Made by a program: the position numbers and the translations under genes. A stretch of 36,153 nt of DNA, from NCBI GenBank assembly GCA_029555415.1, contig JAKPSI010000015.1, positions 1 through 36,153 of the forward strand, in the 5' to 3' direction. Origin of the DNA: Bacteroidota bacterium. Its GTDB lineage: Bacteria > Bacteroidota > Bacteroidia > Chitinophagales > Chitinophagaceae. Shown one piece after another: positions 7,901 through 16,051 of the stretch. The notes under the pieces were generated by a model. That model searched no databases and had not been told where the DNA came from. It worked only from the letters and a program-made list of their open reading frames with translations. How positions within the stretch are numbered: position 1 is the first letter of the stretch; each line of letters begins with the position of its first letter.

Positions 7901-8667
7901 CGTTTATCCTTCACGTGGATGTCATCATCATTGAAATCCCGAAGGGCAGGGGTGGCCACTTTTTCACCCGTGTTGATGCACAGCAGGATGTCATGGGCGT
8001 TGAAATCGCTCTGGTCCACATAGTGCGAGTCATTACTCGCGATCACTTTCACATTGTATTTCTTTGCGAAGCGCAGCAGCACTTCATTCACTTTATCCTG
8101 TTCGGCCATTCCATGGCGCTGCAGTTCCACATAATAATCTTCCTGAAAAACGTTCAGCCACCATTTGAATTCATTCTCGCCTTCTTCTTCGCCTTTCTTG
8201 AGGATGGTCTGTGGTACCATCGCACCCAGACAACAAGTGGTGGCGATCAGTCCTTCATGGTATTTCAGGATCAGTTCCTTGTCGATTCGCGGATACTTGC
8301 TGTACATGCCCTCGATGAAACCGGCCGAGGTCAGTTTGCTGAGGTTACGGTAGCCCAGTTCATTCTTGGCGAGCAGGATCTGGTGATGACGCGGGTCTTT
8401 CTGGTCCTTAGTGAATGTTTTTTGTGTGCGGTCCGTGGTCAGATAGAATTCACAGCCAACAATGGGCTTCACTTTCACTTTACCATTCTCATCCTTGTTC
8501 TTGTAAGCTTCGGCCACGAATTCGAATACCCCGAACATATTGCCGTGGTCGCTGATGGCCAGTGCGGGCATGCCATCGGTCGTCGCTTTCTTGTACAGGT
8601 TCTGGATCGAAGCGGCGCCATCGAGCAAGGAGAACTGCGTGTGTACGTGTAAATGGGAGAATTTCAT
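4993..8667 (-). CDS. dnaE: DNA polymerase III alpha subunit (replicative)
   Basis: 1224 residues, the catalytic subunit of the replisome. The N-terminal PHP domain starts with HLHVHTQFSLLDG (His5, His7, His9). It keeps further metal-ligand motifs: SDHGNMF (Asp40-His41), GCEFYL (Glu73), HHQILLA (His94-95), QRHG and SNDSHYV. These intact ligands suggest a metal-bound PHP domain, as in bacteria whose DnaE may proofread; that is inference. The polymerase core has MPDIDTDF, with catalytic Asp437 and Asp439, and the third Asp in KMDFLGLKTLT. A helix-hairpin-helix region follows, then an OB-fold (FRILGLVADAQHRV, GSTVFITGYF) near the C-terminus. Length and domain order are normal for DnaE1. It appears monocistronic. 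Confidence 0.97.
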   Translation of the reverse strand: MKFSHLHVHTQFSLLDGAASIQNLYKKATTDGMPALAISDHGNMFGVFEFVAEAYKNKDENGKVKVKPIVGCEFYLTTDRTQKTFTKDQKDPRHHQILLAKNELGYRNLSKLTSAGFIEGMYSKYPRIDKELILKYHEGLIATTCCLGAMVPQTILKKGEEEGENEFKWWLNVFQEDYYVELQRHGMAEQDKVNEVLLRFAKKYNVKVIASNDSHYVDQSDFNAHDILLCINTGEKVATPALRDFNDDDIHVKDKRFAFPNDQFYFKTTEEMTKVFHDLPEAIDNTNEIVDKVELLNLTRDILLPNFPVEKQFQIHTKEETIGKHVVSATSKNQWEYLKHLTYEGAAKRYSEMTPEIEERLEFELFTIKMMGFAGYFLIVSDFIRAGRDQGVFIGPGRGSAAGSVVAYCIGITNIDPIKYNLLFERFLNPDRKSMPDIDTDFDDEGRQKVIDYVVDKYGKNQVAQIITYGTMAAKSSIKDVARVMDLPLPESNALAKLIPERPGIVLKRVLHAPMKIKDGEKSLEEKDGLGNDDFENIKKIREIYKQKDSILSKVLHEAERLEGSVRSTGVHAAGIIIAPQDLTELIPVATSKDSTLWLTQIEGNMIEDAGVIKMDFLGLKTLTIIKNALALIKLMHGVTIDIDTIPLDDKKTFELYQHGSTIGTFQFESPGMQKYLRELKPDKFGDLIAMNALYRPGPLAYIPNYIDRKHGREAIQYDLPEMEEYLKETYGITVYQEQVMLLAQKIAGFSKGDADTLRKAMGKKQKSVLDKMKAQFISGASAKSFPPEKLEKIWTDWEAFAQYAFNKSHSTCYAFVAYQTAYLKAHYPAEYMSAVLNNAGSIDKITFFMEECKRMGLKVLGPDINESLKGFAVNDKGEIRFGLGGLKGVGEAAVESIIEEKKKNGAYTTLFDFIKRINQRTVNKKTLESLAYAGAFDCFTEHHRAQYFYTPDGENVNGLERVIKYGQIMAAQTVNTSNTLFGDLPVSMEIPPPRLPECPVWPLTVQLDHEKEVTGMFLSGHPLDHYRFEMKHYGVTPLADFNEFKESIRMQSNPGRSFRILGLVADAQHRVARSGNKFGVFVIEDYSGKTELVLFSEDYLRLTPVLQQGSTVFITGYFKPRYNKEEFEFKVNGVSLAESMKKSLTKRVTIDVHPQDLNAEVVDFLAKNIKSFPGKATIKFTLTEPKNKMKISLISMDHGVEMNEDLIHFLEAKPQLDVQVETI

Positions 8668-8744
8668 GTTTGGGGAGATCGGGGTTCACAGATCCGGTAT
8701 GCTGCAAATTTCAAGGACGAAAGGCATTAAAAATGCAGTGTGGA

Positions 8745-10037
8745 TTAATTCTTTTTAAAGGTGAATACGCGGATCAGTCCGCCGGAATAATTACAGACCC
8801 ATGCTTCCAGTTTTTCACTGTTTTCGTAAATATCAACACCCACGGGACTGCCACTGCTGGGCAGTGAAGCCACTTTGCTGAAGCTGCCCTCATTCACTTT
8901 AAAAACATCCACCATATTTCCGCTGTAGCAGGTCACGAACAGGAACTTATAATTCTTTGAAAGCACGATGGTCCTGGGTTGTGCATGCGTACCGGCCGTG
9001 AACAAAGTTTTACCGGTCGTGGCATCCAGACAAGCAACCTGTCCTAAACTGTTATACGAAACGAAAAGGTGTCCGCTCGTATCCATCACGATATGCCGTG
9101 GATTGGAAGCGACGTTCAGGATGGTATCACTGGCCCAGGTATCATTGTTCGCTACAGCCAGACTGGATCCGCCCATGATGGCCACATAGGTCTTGCGGTT
9201 CTTCTCATCGATCACGATCCCGCGGGGAATGGCACTGACGGGCAATGTGTGTGTGACCTTACCCCAGGGATATTGCAGGCTGTCGAGGTCCAGCACACTC
9301 ACCGTATGAGAATGCCAGTTACTCACCAGCAGGTATTTGTTGTCATTTGTGACCGTGATGACCTTTGGCGTTTTGCCGGTAGTGATCAGGGGCACTTGCA
9401 TCGAATCACGACGGGTGCTGCCCGGGTAGATCACGGAAACCGGTTTTGTTTTTTGTCCGGGAACAGTAGCCGGGAATGCGTGACTGGAATCGACCCAGAT
9501 CGGAACGATCCCTTCAGCATTGTGCAGTGAGACCCAGAGGATTTTATCACCGTGACTGAATGCGGCTTCCACCGGTTTTTCCTGATAAGAGGGGATGGAT
9601 TTATTTTTGCTGTAATCCCAACCAGTTCCTTTGGTGGGTTTGAATTTGAATTCACGCGTGATCTTGCGGCTTGCCTGATCGAATTCATACACACTCATGC
9701 CTTCCAGGTTCATGGCATACAGTTTTGTGCCGGAATGATTGAACAGAACGGATTTGGTGCCCGGAGCAGCGGGGAGGGTTTCGGTTTTGAGGTAGGTTAA
9801 GTTGTTGTAATCCGGTAGGGCGGGAATTTCTAAAGTATCAGATGAAGCTGCAAGCTGCAAGTTGATAGCTGCAAGGTTGTTCTTTGGTTTATTTGAGTTA
9901 GCAAATGGCTGTTTACTTTCGGCCTTTGACTCCTGACTAACGACTACAGACTTCTGAATGCTATTAACCGGATTCAGGCTACAAAGCGCAATGATCCCGG
10001 CCAATAATAAGGTCCAATTGATAAGGTTCTCTCTCAT
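8745..10037 (-). CDS. Exported YVTN/YncE-like beta-propeller protein
   Basis: About 430 residues. The ATG at 10055 is possible, but MRENLINWTLLLAGIIALCS from 10037 gives a cleaner signal peptide. After a linker (about residues 30-70) come repeated propeller blades with phrases such as HSGTKLYAMN, KYLLVSNWHSHTVSVLDL, GHLFVSYNSLGQVACLDA and KFLFVTCYSGNMVDVF, as in the YVTN/YncE family. These proteins fold as seven-bladed propellers in the periplasm or on the surface; their ligands are mostly unknown. I see no catalytic motif. The linker is encoded by two period-7 repeat arrays (9846-9880 and 9928-9955), so this part of the protein appears to be built from a DNA repeat. Upstream is a roughly 260-bp gap before the divergent NlpC/P60 gene. 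Confidence 0.8.
   Translation of the reverse strand: MRENLINWTLLLAGIIALCSLNPVNSIQKSVVVSQESKAESKQPFANSNKPKNNLAAINLQLAASSDTLEIPALPDYNNLTYLKTETLPAAPGTKSVLFNHSGTKLYAMNLEGMSVYEFDQASRKITREFKFKPTKGTGWDYSKNKSIPSYQEKPVEAAFSHGDKILWVSLHNAEGIVPIWVDSSHAFPATVPGQKTKPVSVIYPGSTRRDSMQVPLITTGKTPKVITVTNDNKYLLVSNWHSHTVSVLDLDSLQYPWGKVTHTLPVSAIPRGIVIDEKNRKTYVAIMGGSSLAVANNDTWASDTILNVASNPRHIVMDTSGHLFVSYNSLGQVACLDATTGKTLFTAGTHAQPRTIVLSKNYKFLFVTCYSGNMVDVFKVNEGSFSKVASLPSSGSPVGVDIYENSEKLEAWVCNYSGGLIRVFTFKKN
9846..9880 (+). repeat. AGCTGCA heptamer array inside a coding region
   Basis: Five 7-base units: AGCTGCA, AGCTGCA, AGTTGAT, AGCTGCA, AGGTTGT. It lies within the N-terminal linker of the propeller gene (on the other strand), where it encodes an Asn/Leu/Ala-rich stretch. 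The same unit forms the array at 31470-31503. Confidence 0.85.
9928..9955 (+). repeat. GACTNNN heptamer array inside a coding region
   Basis: Four 7-base units: GACTCCT, GACTAAC, GACTACA, GACTTCT. It lies 47 bases after the AGCTGCA array, in the same order and orientation as the pair at 31470-31671. It encodes part of the Ser/Lys/Glu-rich linker of the propeller protein. Confidence 0.8.
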
Positions 10038-10314
10038 GATGGTGGTAAACCTCAATGTTACCGAATTCCGGCGTGCAGGTTATCCTTAGTTATTGACACT
10101 AGGGCTGCCCTGTTGAGGACAACCGGAAAATGGGCTCAAAACCGCCGTATGCTTATGATTGTCATCAGTATAGGATAATTTTAACAGCCCTAAATCCCTT
10201 GCACACAGGTGGTTAGCTCCATGGCAATTTCCGGGGTGCGATTTCGTTCTATAGAGGTGGTTTTTTTCGGGGGATTCATTATATTTTTGCAAACCCTCCG
10301 CTACGGCAGGGTAT

Positions 10315-11154
10315 TTGCATCCTGCCCTCGAAATCACCAAGTTAAGCGCTGAATTGAAAGTCTTTGTAACAGCCATATTATCCCTGTTGCTCCTGAGCAG
10401 TTGTACGGCCCTCAAGTCGTTGCACCTCACCGATGCCAAAAAGCCGGTGACAACCACTGCCCCTGCGCCTAAAAATGAGGTCAAATTCATCGACAATATC
10501 ACGGTCAGCAATCCGCCCGCTGCAACCCCCAAAACAGAGCAAACCGTTCCGGTTAAATCACCCGAAAGATCCGTTCCGGCTGGTCCTTCCATGTCGATCG
10601 AAGAGTACCGCCTTTCCAAAGAACTGGAAGAGAACAGGGTGGTAGCTGAAATGATGGCGAACCGACCCGCGGATGTGGAAAATGCAAGTCCGCTTCAGTT
10701 GAAATATTCCATCCTGCTGAATACCTATGTTGAACAACTCAGGAACCAGGCATTACTGGCCGGTGTGGATGAGTGGTACGGGGTACGTTACCGCAGAGGC
10801 GGTATGAATAAAACAGGAGTGGATTGTTCCGGTTTCGTGTATTCAGTATATGCAGCGGTGTACGGTATCGCGCTTCCGCGTGTTTCGCATGAACAGTATC
10901 GTGTGAGCCGCAGGATCTCCACTACGGAATTACAGGAAGGTGATTTGATCTTCTTCAGTACACAAGGCCGTGGTGTATCACATGTTGGTATTTATCTCCA
11001 GAACAATAAATTCATCCATGCATCCGTATCACACGGTGTGATGGTGAGTGATCTTTTTGAGCCTTATTACATCCAGCGTTATGTTGGTGCGGGCCGCATC
11101 GACAACAAACAGGTTGTGGCTTCCACGCCCGTTTCGAACAATGGCGGACGCTGA
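10315..11154 (+). CDS. NlpC/P60-family lipoprotein (cell-wall peptidase)
   Basis: A lipoprotein: the hydrophobic stretch VFVTAILSLLLL ends in the lipobox LSSC (Cys30), then a Thr/Pro/Ala-rich linker. The C-terminal NlpC/P60 domain has catalytic Cys171 in GVDCSGFVYS, His223 in VSHVGIY, and a third polar residue, His235, in FIHAS. Such enzymes cut D-Glu-diaminopimelate (or similar) bonds in peptidoglycan peptides from the outer membrane side. No ATG fits. The frame is open from a TTG at 10315, and a second TTG near 10352 would start MKVFVTAILS, a compact signal peptide, so the true start is uncertain. It converges on the flippase gene with only two bases between stop codons. Confidence 0.87.
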   Translation: MHPALEITKLSAELKVFVTAILSLLLLSSCTALKSLHLTDAKKPVTTTAPAPKNEVKFIDNITVSNPPAATPKTEQTVPVKSPERSVPAGPSMSIEEYRLSKELEENRVVAEMMANRPADVENASPLQLKYSILLNTYVEQLRNQALLAGVDEWYGVRYRRGGMNKTGVDCSGFVYSVYAAVYGIALPRVSHEQYRVSRRISTTELQEGDLIFFSTQGRGVSHVGIYLQNNKFIHASVSHGVMVSDLFEPYYIQRYVGAGRIDNKQVVASTPVSNNGGR

Positions 11155-11156
11155 AC

Positions 11157-12653
11157 TTATTTCTTCCCTAATCTTTTGAGGATCGTTTCCCAGACCGGCA
11201 TGATGTCGGGAGATAATTTGAATCCGATCACACCTGCTCCGTACACGGAGATGAAGGTGATGCTCCGTAATACGAGCGCGGTGAAGCCGTGCATATTCGC
11301 AAAGGGAAAATAACAAACGGCATAACTGAGTCCGGCCCACAACAAAGTATACAAGCTGTATTTGGAAAAGGGGAATAAACGGAATTTCTTCCATAGGAAG
11401 ACAATGCGGATCGTATTGTAGATGGTCATGGAGATCAGGTTGGCGATCGCGGGACCGATCACGCCATAGGTCTTTGTCAGCATATAGGTCAGCGGCAGCA
11501 TGAATACCAGCAGGATCACACCACTGACCAGTTCAAAGCGCCAGTAGTTGGATGTGGCGATGATCTGCGCATTGACGCCGGTGCCCATGTCAACGATGCG
11601 CGACAATCCGATCAGAAAAAAAACGTTGACCGCCTGCAGGTAGGCGGGTTTCAGGCCGAAGGTATTCACCGCATCCGTGAAGTTCAGCCAGATCAGCAGG
11701 AAGATGCCTGCGGAAAAAATGAGCAGGTTGAGCGATGAACGCTGATACACGCGCTGCAGCAGTTCCATGTTCTTTTCCTTCCATCCTTTGGATAAATGGG
11801 AGATGGATGCTGAAATGATCCCGCGTTGCGGTGCCTGAATGATGCTGGTCATCAGTTGCCCCAGTGAATACACCGCCAGTACACCCAATCCGTCCAAAGA
11901 AGCAAGTACCAGTGAGTCGAATACCTGTGAAATGGTGAGGATGAGCACACCCGCGTACACGAATGAACAGAGTTTAAGGATCTTGCTGAAGTAACGGCGT
12001 GTGACCTTACTGATGCTGAAAGTGATATGGATATGTCCGTTGATGAGTAAATACAGGAGCAGCGTGACCGCGATCACGGGATAACCGAACGCGTACAGTT
12101 TGATGAAAAGATCGAAGTCAGGGATCACTTTTATGATGAAGAGCACGATCAGCACGGTGGTGAAGAAACGCCATTGCATTTCTTTCAGGAAATTGGTGAA
12201 GACCGATTTGTGCAGACTCCAGGCATAGGCTTCCAGAACGGTGTATACCGTCAAACCCAGTCCCATCGGGAAGATCCAGTAATAATAGGTCAGCAGTTCC
12301 GGCGAATGCGCGCCGAATTTGCGGATGATGATATGTTTGAAAACGGAACCGGCGATCATGACCATCACGAAACCGATAGAACTGACGAGCAGGGCCCAAG
12401 TCACGAGATCATTGCGCCGCGGTGTCAGATGATCGTTATAATAATGGAAGAACTTGAAGATATAGGACGGCATGGCCAGCGTAGCGAAGGCCATCATCAT
12501 AGTGGAGATCGCGATGAAAGAACCGGTGAGCCCGTATTCCGCTTCCGTGAACAATCCCTGCTTGGTGAAGAAGTAGGTATTGAGCAAGCCGATGCCGAAT
12601 CCCGCGTAGATGACGAGGGAGGAGATGATACTCTGGCGGCGGATATTGCTCAT
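11157..12653 (-). CDS. Polysaccharide/oligosaccharide flippase (Wzx/MATE-like)
   Basis: 498 residues with about 12-14 membrane helices and short hydrophilic loops. The start MSNIRRQSIISSLVIYAGFGIGLLNTYFFTKQGL is typical of Wzx-type oligosaccharide translocases and related flippases of Bacteroidota. Such proteins move lipid-linked sugars across the inner membrane for surface polysaccharide assembly. No glycosyltransferase genes lie nearby, so the substrate is unknown, and a stand-alone flippase of this kind is common in these genomes. The gene is followed by the convergent NlpC/P60 gene. Upstream (30 bp) is the stop of the M1 peptidase on the same strand, so the two may be cotranscribed. Confidence 0.82.
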   Translation of the reverse strand: MSNIRRQSIISSLVIYAGFGIGLLNTYFFTKQGLFTEAEYGLTGSFIAISTMMMAFATLAMPSYIFKFFHYYNDHLTPRRNDLVTWALLVSSIGFVMVMIAGSVFKHIIIRKFGAHSPELLTYYYWIFPMGLGLTVYTVLEAYAWSLHKSVFTNFLKEMQWRFFTTVLIVLFIIKVIPDFDLFIKLYAFGYPVIAVTLLLYLLINGHIHITFSISKVTRRYFSKILKLCSFVYAGVLILTISQVFDSLVLASLDGLGVLAVYSLGQLMTSIIQAPQRGIISASISHLSKGWKEKNMELLQRVYQRSSLNLLIFSAGIFLLIWLNFTDAVNTFGLKPAYLQAVNVFFLIGLSRIVDMGTGVNAQIIATSNYWRFELVSGVILLVFMLPLTYMLTKTYGVIGPAIANLISMTIYNTIRIVFLWKKFRLFPFSKYSLYTLLWAGLSYAVCYFPFANMHGFTALVLRSITFISVYGAGVIGFKLSPDIMPVWETILKRLGKK

Positions 12654-12683
12654 GCGGTAAAGCTACAGTGAATGTGCTGAATT

Positions 12684-14378
12684 TTACAATACCCTCACTT
12701 CACAGTAGAAATCGGGATCCACTTTGAAACCGTTTTTGAAATTTTCATCCACCGGGACCTGCTGCCAGAAGGTGTTCGGTTTGATCCAGTAATCCGTACC
12801 ACTCAGCCGGATCGGCATATTGAAGCCCGGTACCGCGTTGGTCCATTCGAACATCATCACCCCGTCCTTGATCCTGTATTCTAATATGGGCACCTGGGTG
12901 GTGCGCAGGTACTGATCGAATATTTTGGAGAGGTCCTTGCCGGACTCTCTTGAGAAATAAGCTTCGACTTCCTTCGAGTCAACGGTCTTGTGATAGAATT
13001 CGCTGTTGAGCCCGCGCATGATCTTCCGGAAAACGATATCATCATTGATCACCTGGCGGATCATATGGATCAGATTATTGCCTTTGTTGTACATATCGCC
13101 ACTGCCTTCCTGGTTCACACCATAAGGTCCGATGACCGGGATATCATTTTCGATATTGTTGCGCAGCCCTCGTGTGTACTGACTTCCGGCTTCCCTGCCG
13201 AACAGACTTTCCACAAAAAGGCTTTCCGAATAATCCGTGATGCCTTCATGCACCCACATGTCGGCGATATCATTCGTGGTGATGTTATTACCGAACCATT
13301 CGTGTCCGCTTTCATGTACGATGATATAATCCCAGCTTTTACCGTAACCACTGCCGGACAGGTCCTGACCGAGATAACCATTCTTGAATCGGTTTCCGTA
13401 AGCCACTGCGCTCTGGTGTTCCATGCCGAGGTGCGATGATTCCACAAGTTTGTATCCGTCTTCATAGAAAGGATAGGGGCCGAACCAGAATTCAAAACAT
13501 TTCAGCATGGGCTTAACATTCGCGGTGAATTGTTTCAGCGCGATGTCGGCATTGTAATCCATTACCCAGTAGTCCAGGGTCAGTTTTCCTTTTTCGCCTT
13601 CATAGTTATCATCAAAGTGTACATACTTGCCGATATAAGGAACGATATCATAATTATTGATCGGGCTGAGCACTTTCCAGGTATAGGTGGTCGTCTTGTT
13701 CTTATTGGCAGTTTTAGAGGCAAGGCGGCCATTGGCAACCGCAACCAGGGTGTCCGGTACCGTTACTTCAATACTGGCACCATTATCCGGTTCATCGGCC
13801 TGGATATCCTTGCAGGGATACCAGACACTGGCTCCGAGTCCCTGACACGCAACGGTCATCCACGGGCGACCCTGATCATCTTTGCGCCAGATCCAGCCAC
13901 CGTCCCATGGCGGATTACGGGCTTCACGGGGTTTGCCATGGAAATACACCTGCAGTGTATGTTCGGGGGCTTCCCAGGGTTGTGCGGGTTTAGCTGCCAC
14001 GCGCATTTCATTCTTGCCCATATCGGCGAAGAAAACGTTGCCTTCTCTTTTATAGTTCAGTTTTTTCTTTCCGTCCAGCACCATGCTGTCCACCAGCATC
14101 GGCTCCTGCAGATCGATCTGCATTTGTTTGCCGGCCGCGTCAGCGATCACCGCGAAACCGATCTTGTTGGAACCGCTGATCGTTTTGGAAACATAATCAG
14201 GTGTAACACTGATCGCGTAATGGGTCACGTTCCACCAGGCCCTTTCAGGGGTATTGCTGCCACGCAGGGTGTCCTGACGTGTATAGGTCTTTTTTTGCTG
14301 CAGGGGTTGCGCGGCCAGGAATGAGGCAGCGGATACAAGCAGAAAGGCGGTGCAAACAAGCGGTCGGATGAATTTCAC
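12684..14378 (-). CDS. Exported M1-family zinc metallopeptidase
   Basis: 564 residues with a signal peptide (MKFIRPLVCTAFLLVSAASFLAAQ), so it acts in the periplasm or outside. The gluzincin site is complete: HESGH at 355-359 and, 18 residues later, Glu378 in WVHEGI. The exopeptidase motif, usually GxMEN, reads GMEH (318-321). The N-terminal part is the saddle-shaped beta domain of M1 enzymes (SVTPDYVSKTISG... DLQEPMLVDS). Compared with longer M1 aminopeptidases it lacks the large C-terminal helical domain, as in leukotriene A4 hydrolase-like short forms. It probably trims N-terminal residues from peptides. A peptide-binding lipoprotein is divergently encoded 35 bp away, so both may serve peptide use; that is inference from position. 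Confidence 0.88.
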   Translation of the reverse strand: MKFIRPLVCTAFLLVSAASFLAAQPLQQKKTYTRQDTLRGSNTPERAWWNVTHYAISVTPDYVSKTISGSNKIGFAVIADAAGKQMQIDLQEPMLVDSMVLDGKKKLNYKREGNVFFADMGKNEMRVAAKPAQPWEAPEHTLQVYFHGKPREARNPPWDGGWIWRKDDQGRPWMTVACQGLGASVWYPCKDIQADEPDNGASIEVTVPDTLVAVANGRLASKTANKNKTTTYTWKVLSPINNYDIVPYIGKYVHFDDNYEGEKGKLTLDYWVMDYNADIALKQFTANVKPMLKCFEFWFGPYPFYEDGYKLVESSHLGMEHQSAVAYGNRFKNGYLGQDLSGSGYGKSWDYIIVHESGHEWFGNNITTNDIADMWVHEGITDYSESLFVESLFGREAGSQYTRGLRNNIENDIPVIGPYGVNQEGSGDMYNKGNNLIHMIRQVINDDIVFRKIMRGLNSEFYHKTVDSKEVEAYFSRESGKDLSKIFDQYLRTTQVPILEYRIKDGVMMFEWTNAVPGFNMPIRLSGTDYWIKPNTFWQQVPVDENFKNGFKVDPDFYCEVRVL

Positions 14379-14413
14379 GTTGTTATGATTTGTTGCTGTA
14401 AATTTAGTCGTTC

Positions 14414-16051
14414 ATGGCTAAACTCCCTGTTAAAAGAATCCCCATTGTATTGCTGCTTCCGGCCTGCTGCTGGCTGCTTTCCTGCTATCAGGCGGGTAAA
14501 AGTGAGCGTAAAGTTTTTCACTACAATGAACAGACGGGCATCGCATCACTGGATCCCGCATTCGCCAAGAATCAATCCATCATGTGGCCGGTGCATCAGT
14601 TGTACAATACACTGGTGGAAACGAATGACAGTCTGCAACTGGTCCCTTCACTTTCAAAAGGCTGGGATATCTCAGCTGACAAACTGACCTATACATTTCA
14701 TTTACGGACCGATGTTTTCTTTCATGATGATCCCGCTTTTACAGACGGTAAAGGCCGGAAAATGGTGGCATCGGATGTGATGTACAGTTTAGGACGCATC
14801 ACGGATCAAACCGTGGCGAGTCCGGGCGGATGGATCTTCAATCATAAATTGGACAGCCTGCAGGGCCTTAGTGCACCTGATGATTCTACATTCCAGCTGA
14901 AGCTGCAACGTCCGTATAATCCCATCCTGGGCATTCTTTCCATGCAGTATTGTTCCATCGTTCCGAAGGAAGCGGTAGAATTCTACGGCAGTGATTTCCG
15001 CAGGCATCCGGTTGGTACCGGTCCCTTCCGTTTCGTAGCGTGGGAAGAAGGACAGGCGCTGGTGATGCAACGTAACCCGGCTTATTTTGAAAAGGACAGC
15101 GCTGGAAACCGGTTGCCTTATCTGGATGGGATCAAAGTGACCTTTTACGACAGCAAGGCAACGGAATTCCTGTTGTTCCGGCAGCATAAGCTTGAATTCA
15201 TCAATGATATCGATGCTTCCTTCAAGGATGAAGTGCTCGCAAAGAACGGAACATTGCGGCCCGAATGGCAGCAGCAGGTATCGCTGGATGTGAGTCCCTA
15301 TCTCAATACGGAATATCTGGGCATCCTGGTGGATACGAATAATGTACTGCTGAAAGATTCACCACTGAAATTGAAAAAGATCCGTCAGGCGATCAATTAC
15401 GGATTCGACCGGCGTAAGATGATCCTGTACCTCCGCAACTCATTGGGCACCGCGGCGGAATCCGGTTTCGTGCCGATGGGATTGCCATCGTTCGACAGTG
15501 CGAAAGTGAAAGGGTACCATTATGATCCGGCGAAATGCCAGCAGTTGTTGTCTGAAGCGGGTTTCCCGGATGGAAAAGGATTGCCCGCGATCAAACTGTA
15601 CACGATCGCGATCTATGCAGAGATGGGGAATTTCATCGCGAAACAACTGGAAGAAGCGGGTATAAAAGTGCAGGTGGAAGTGATGCAGAAATCATTGTTG
15701 CTCGATCTCACGTCCAACTCCCGTGCTTTATTTTTCCGCGGCAGCTGGATCGCGGATTATCCGGATGCGGAGAATTATCTGTCCGTTTTTTATTCAAAGA
15801 ATCCCGCACCGCCTAATTATACCCGCTTCAATAACGCAGCATTCGACGCAGCTTTTGAAAAAGCGATCACGGAGGTAAATGATTCATTACGTTATATCTA
15901 TTACCGGGAAGCCGATCAGCTGATGATCAATGAAGCACCTGTGGTGCCATTATGGTATGATAAAGCTGTTCGCCTGGTGCAGAAGAATGTAACTGGGTTC
16001 CGAGGTAACGGACTCAACCTGCTGGAGCTACGCCGCACCAGAATTGACTAA
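14414..16051 (+). CDS. Peptide-type ABC transporter substrate-binding lipoprotein (SBP_bac_5)
   Basis: 545 residues. The signal peptide ends in the lipobox LLSC (Cys24). The rest fits family 5 extracellular solute-binding proteins (DppA/OppA): LDPAFAKNQSIMWPVHQLYNTL, then LTYTFHLRTDVFFHDD, the GTGPFRFVAWEEGQALVMQRNP segment, and RQAINYGFDRRKMI. It would bind oligopeptides or similar solutes at the inner membrane and hand them to an ABC permease. No permease or ATPase gene follows, so it must use components encoded elsewhere or act alone. It is divergent from the M1 peptidase. Its 3' end overlaps the next gene, on the other strand, by 24 bp. Confidence 0.88.
   Translation: MAKLPVKRIPIVLLLPACCWLLSCYQAGKSERKVFHYNEQTGIASLDPAFAKNQSIMWPVHQLYNTLVETNDSLQLVPSLSKGWDISADKLTYTFHLRTDVFFHDDPAFTDGKGRKMVASDVMYSLGRITDQTVASPGGWIFNHKLDSLQGLSAPDDSTFQLKLQRPYNPILGILSMQYCSIVPKEAVEFYGSDFRRHPVGTGPFRFVAWEEGQALVMQRNPAYFEKDSAGNRLPYLDGIKVTFYDSKATEFLLFRQHKLEFINDIDASFKDEVLAKNGTLRPEWQQQVSLDVSPYLNTEYLGILVDTNNVLLKDSPLKLKKIRQAINYGFDRRKMILYLRNSLGTAAESGFVPMGLPSFDSAKVKGYHYDPAKCQQLLSEAGFPDGKGLPAIKLYTIAIYAEMGNFIAKQLEEAGIKVQVEVMQKSLLLDLTSNSRALFFRGSWIADYPDAENYLSVFYSKNPAPPNYTRFNNAAFDAAFEKAITEVNDSLRYIYYREADQLMINEAPVVPLWYDKAVRLVQKNVTGFRGNGLNLLELRRTRID

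Noticed and set aside
7837-8652. Plus-strand frame of 271 codons inside dnaE
   Set aside because: Antisense shadow of the PHP-domain coding region; no known family, and dnaE is certain.
9846-9955. CRISPR-like repeats
   Set aside because: Units are 7 bases with no spacers and no cas genes are near; these are tandem heptamer arrays.
10086-10619. Minus-strand frame of 177 codons opposite the NlpC/P60 gene
   Set aside because: It covers the signal and linker part of a well-supported gene, has no recognisable motif, and its composition fits an antisense shadow.
12174-12671. Plus-strand frame opposite the flippase gene
   Set aside because: Antisense shadow, rich in His/Asp/Glu as expected from the reverse of membrane-protein codons.
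14414-16051. Complete peptide ABC importer operon
   Set aside because: Only the binding protein is present; no permease or ATPase follows.
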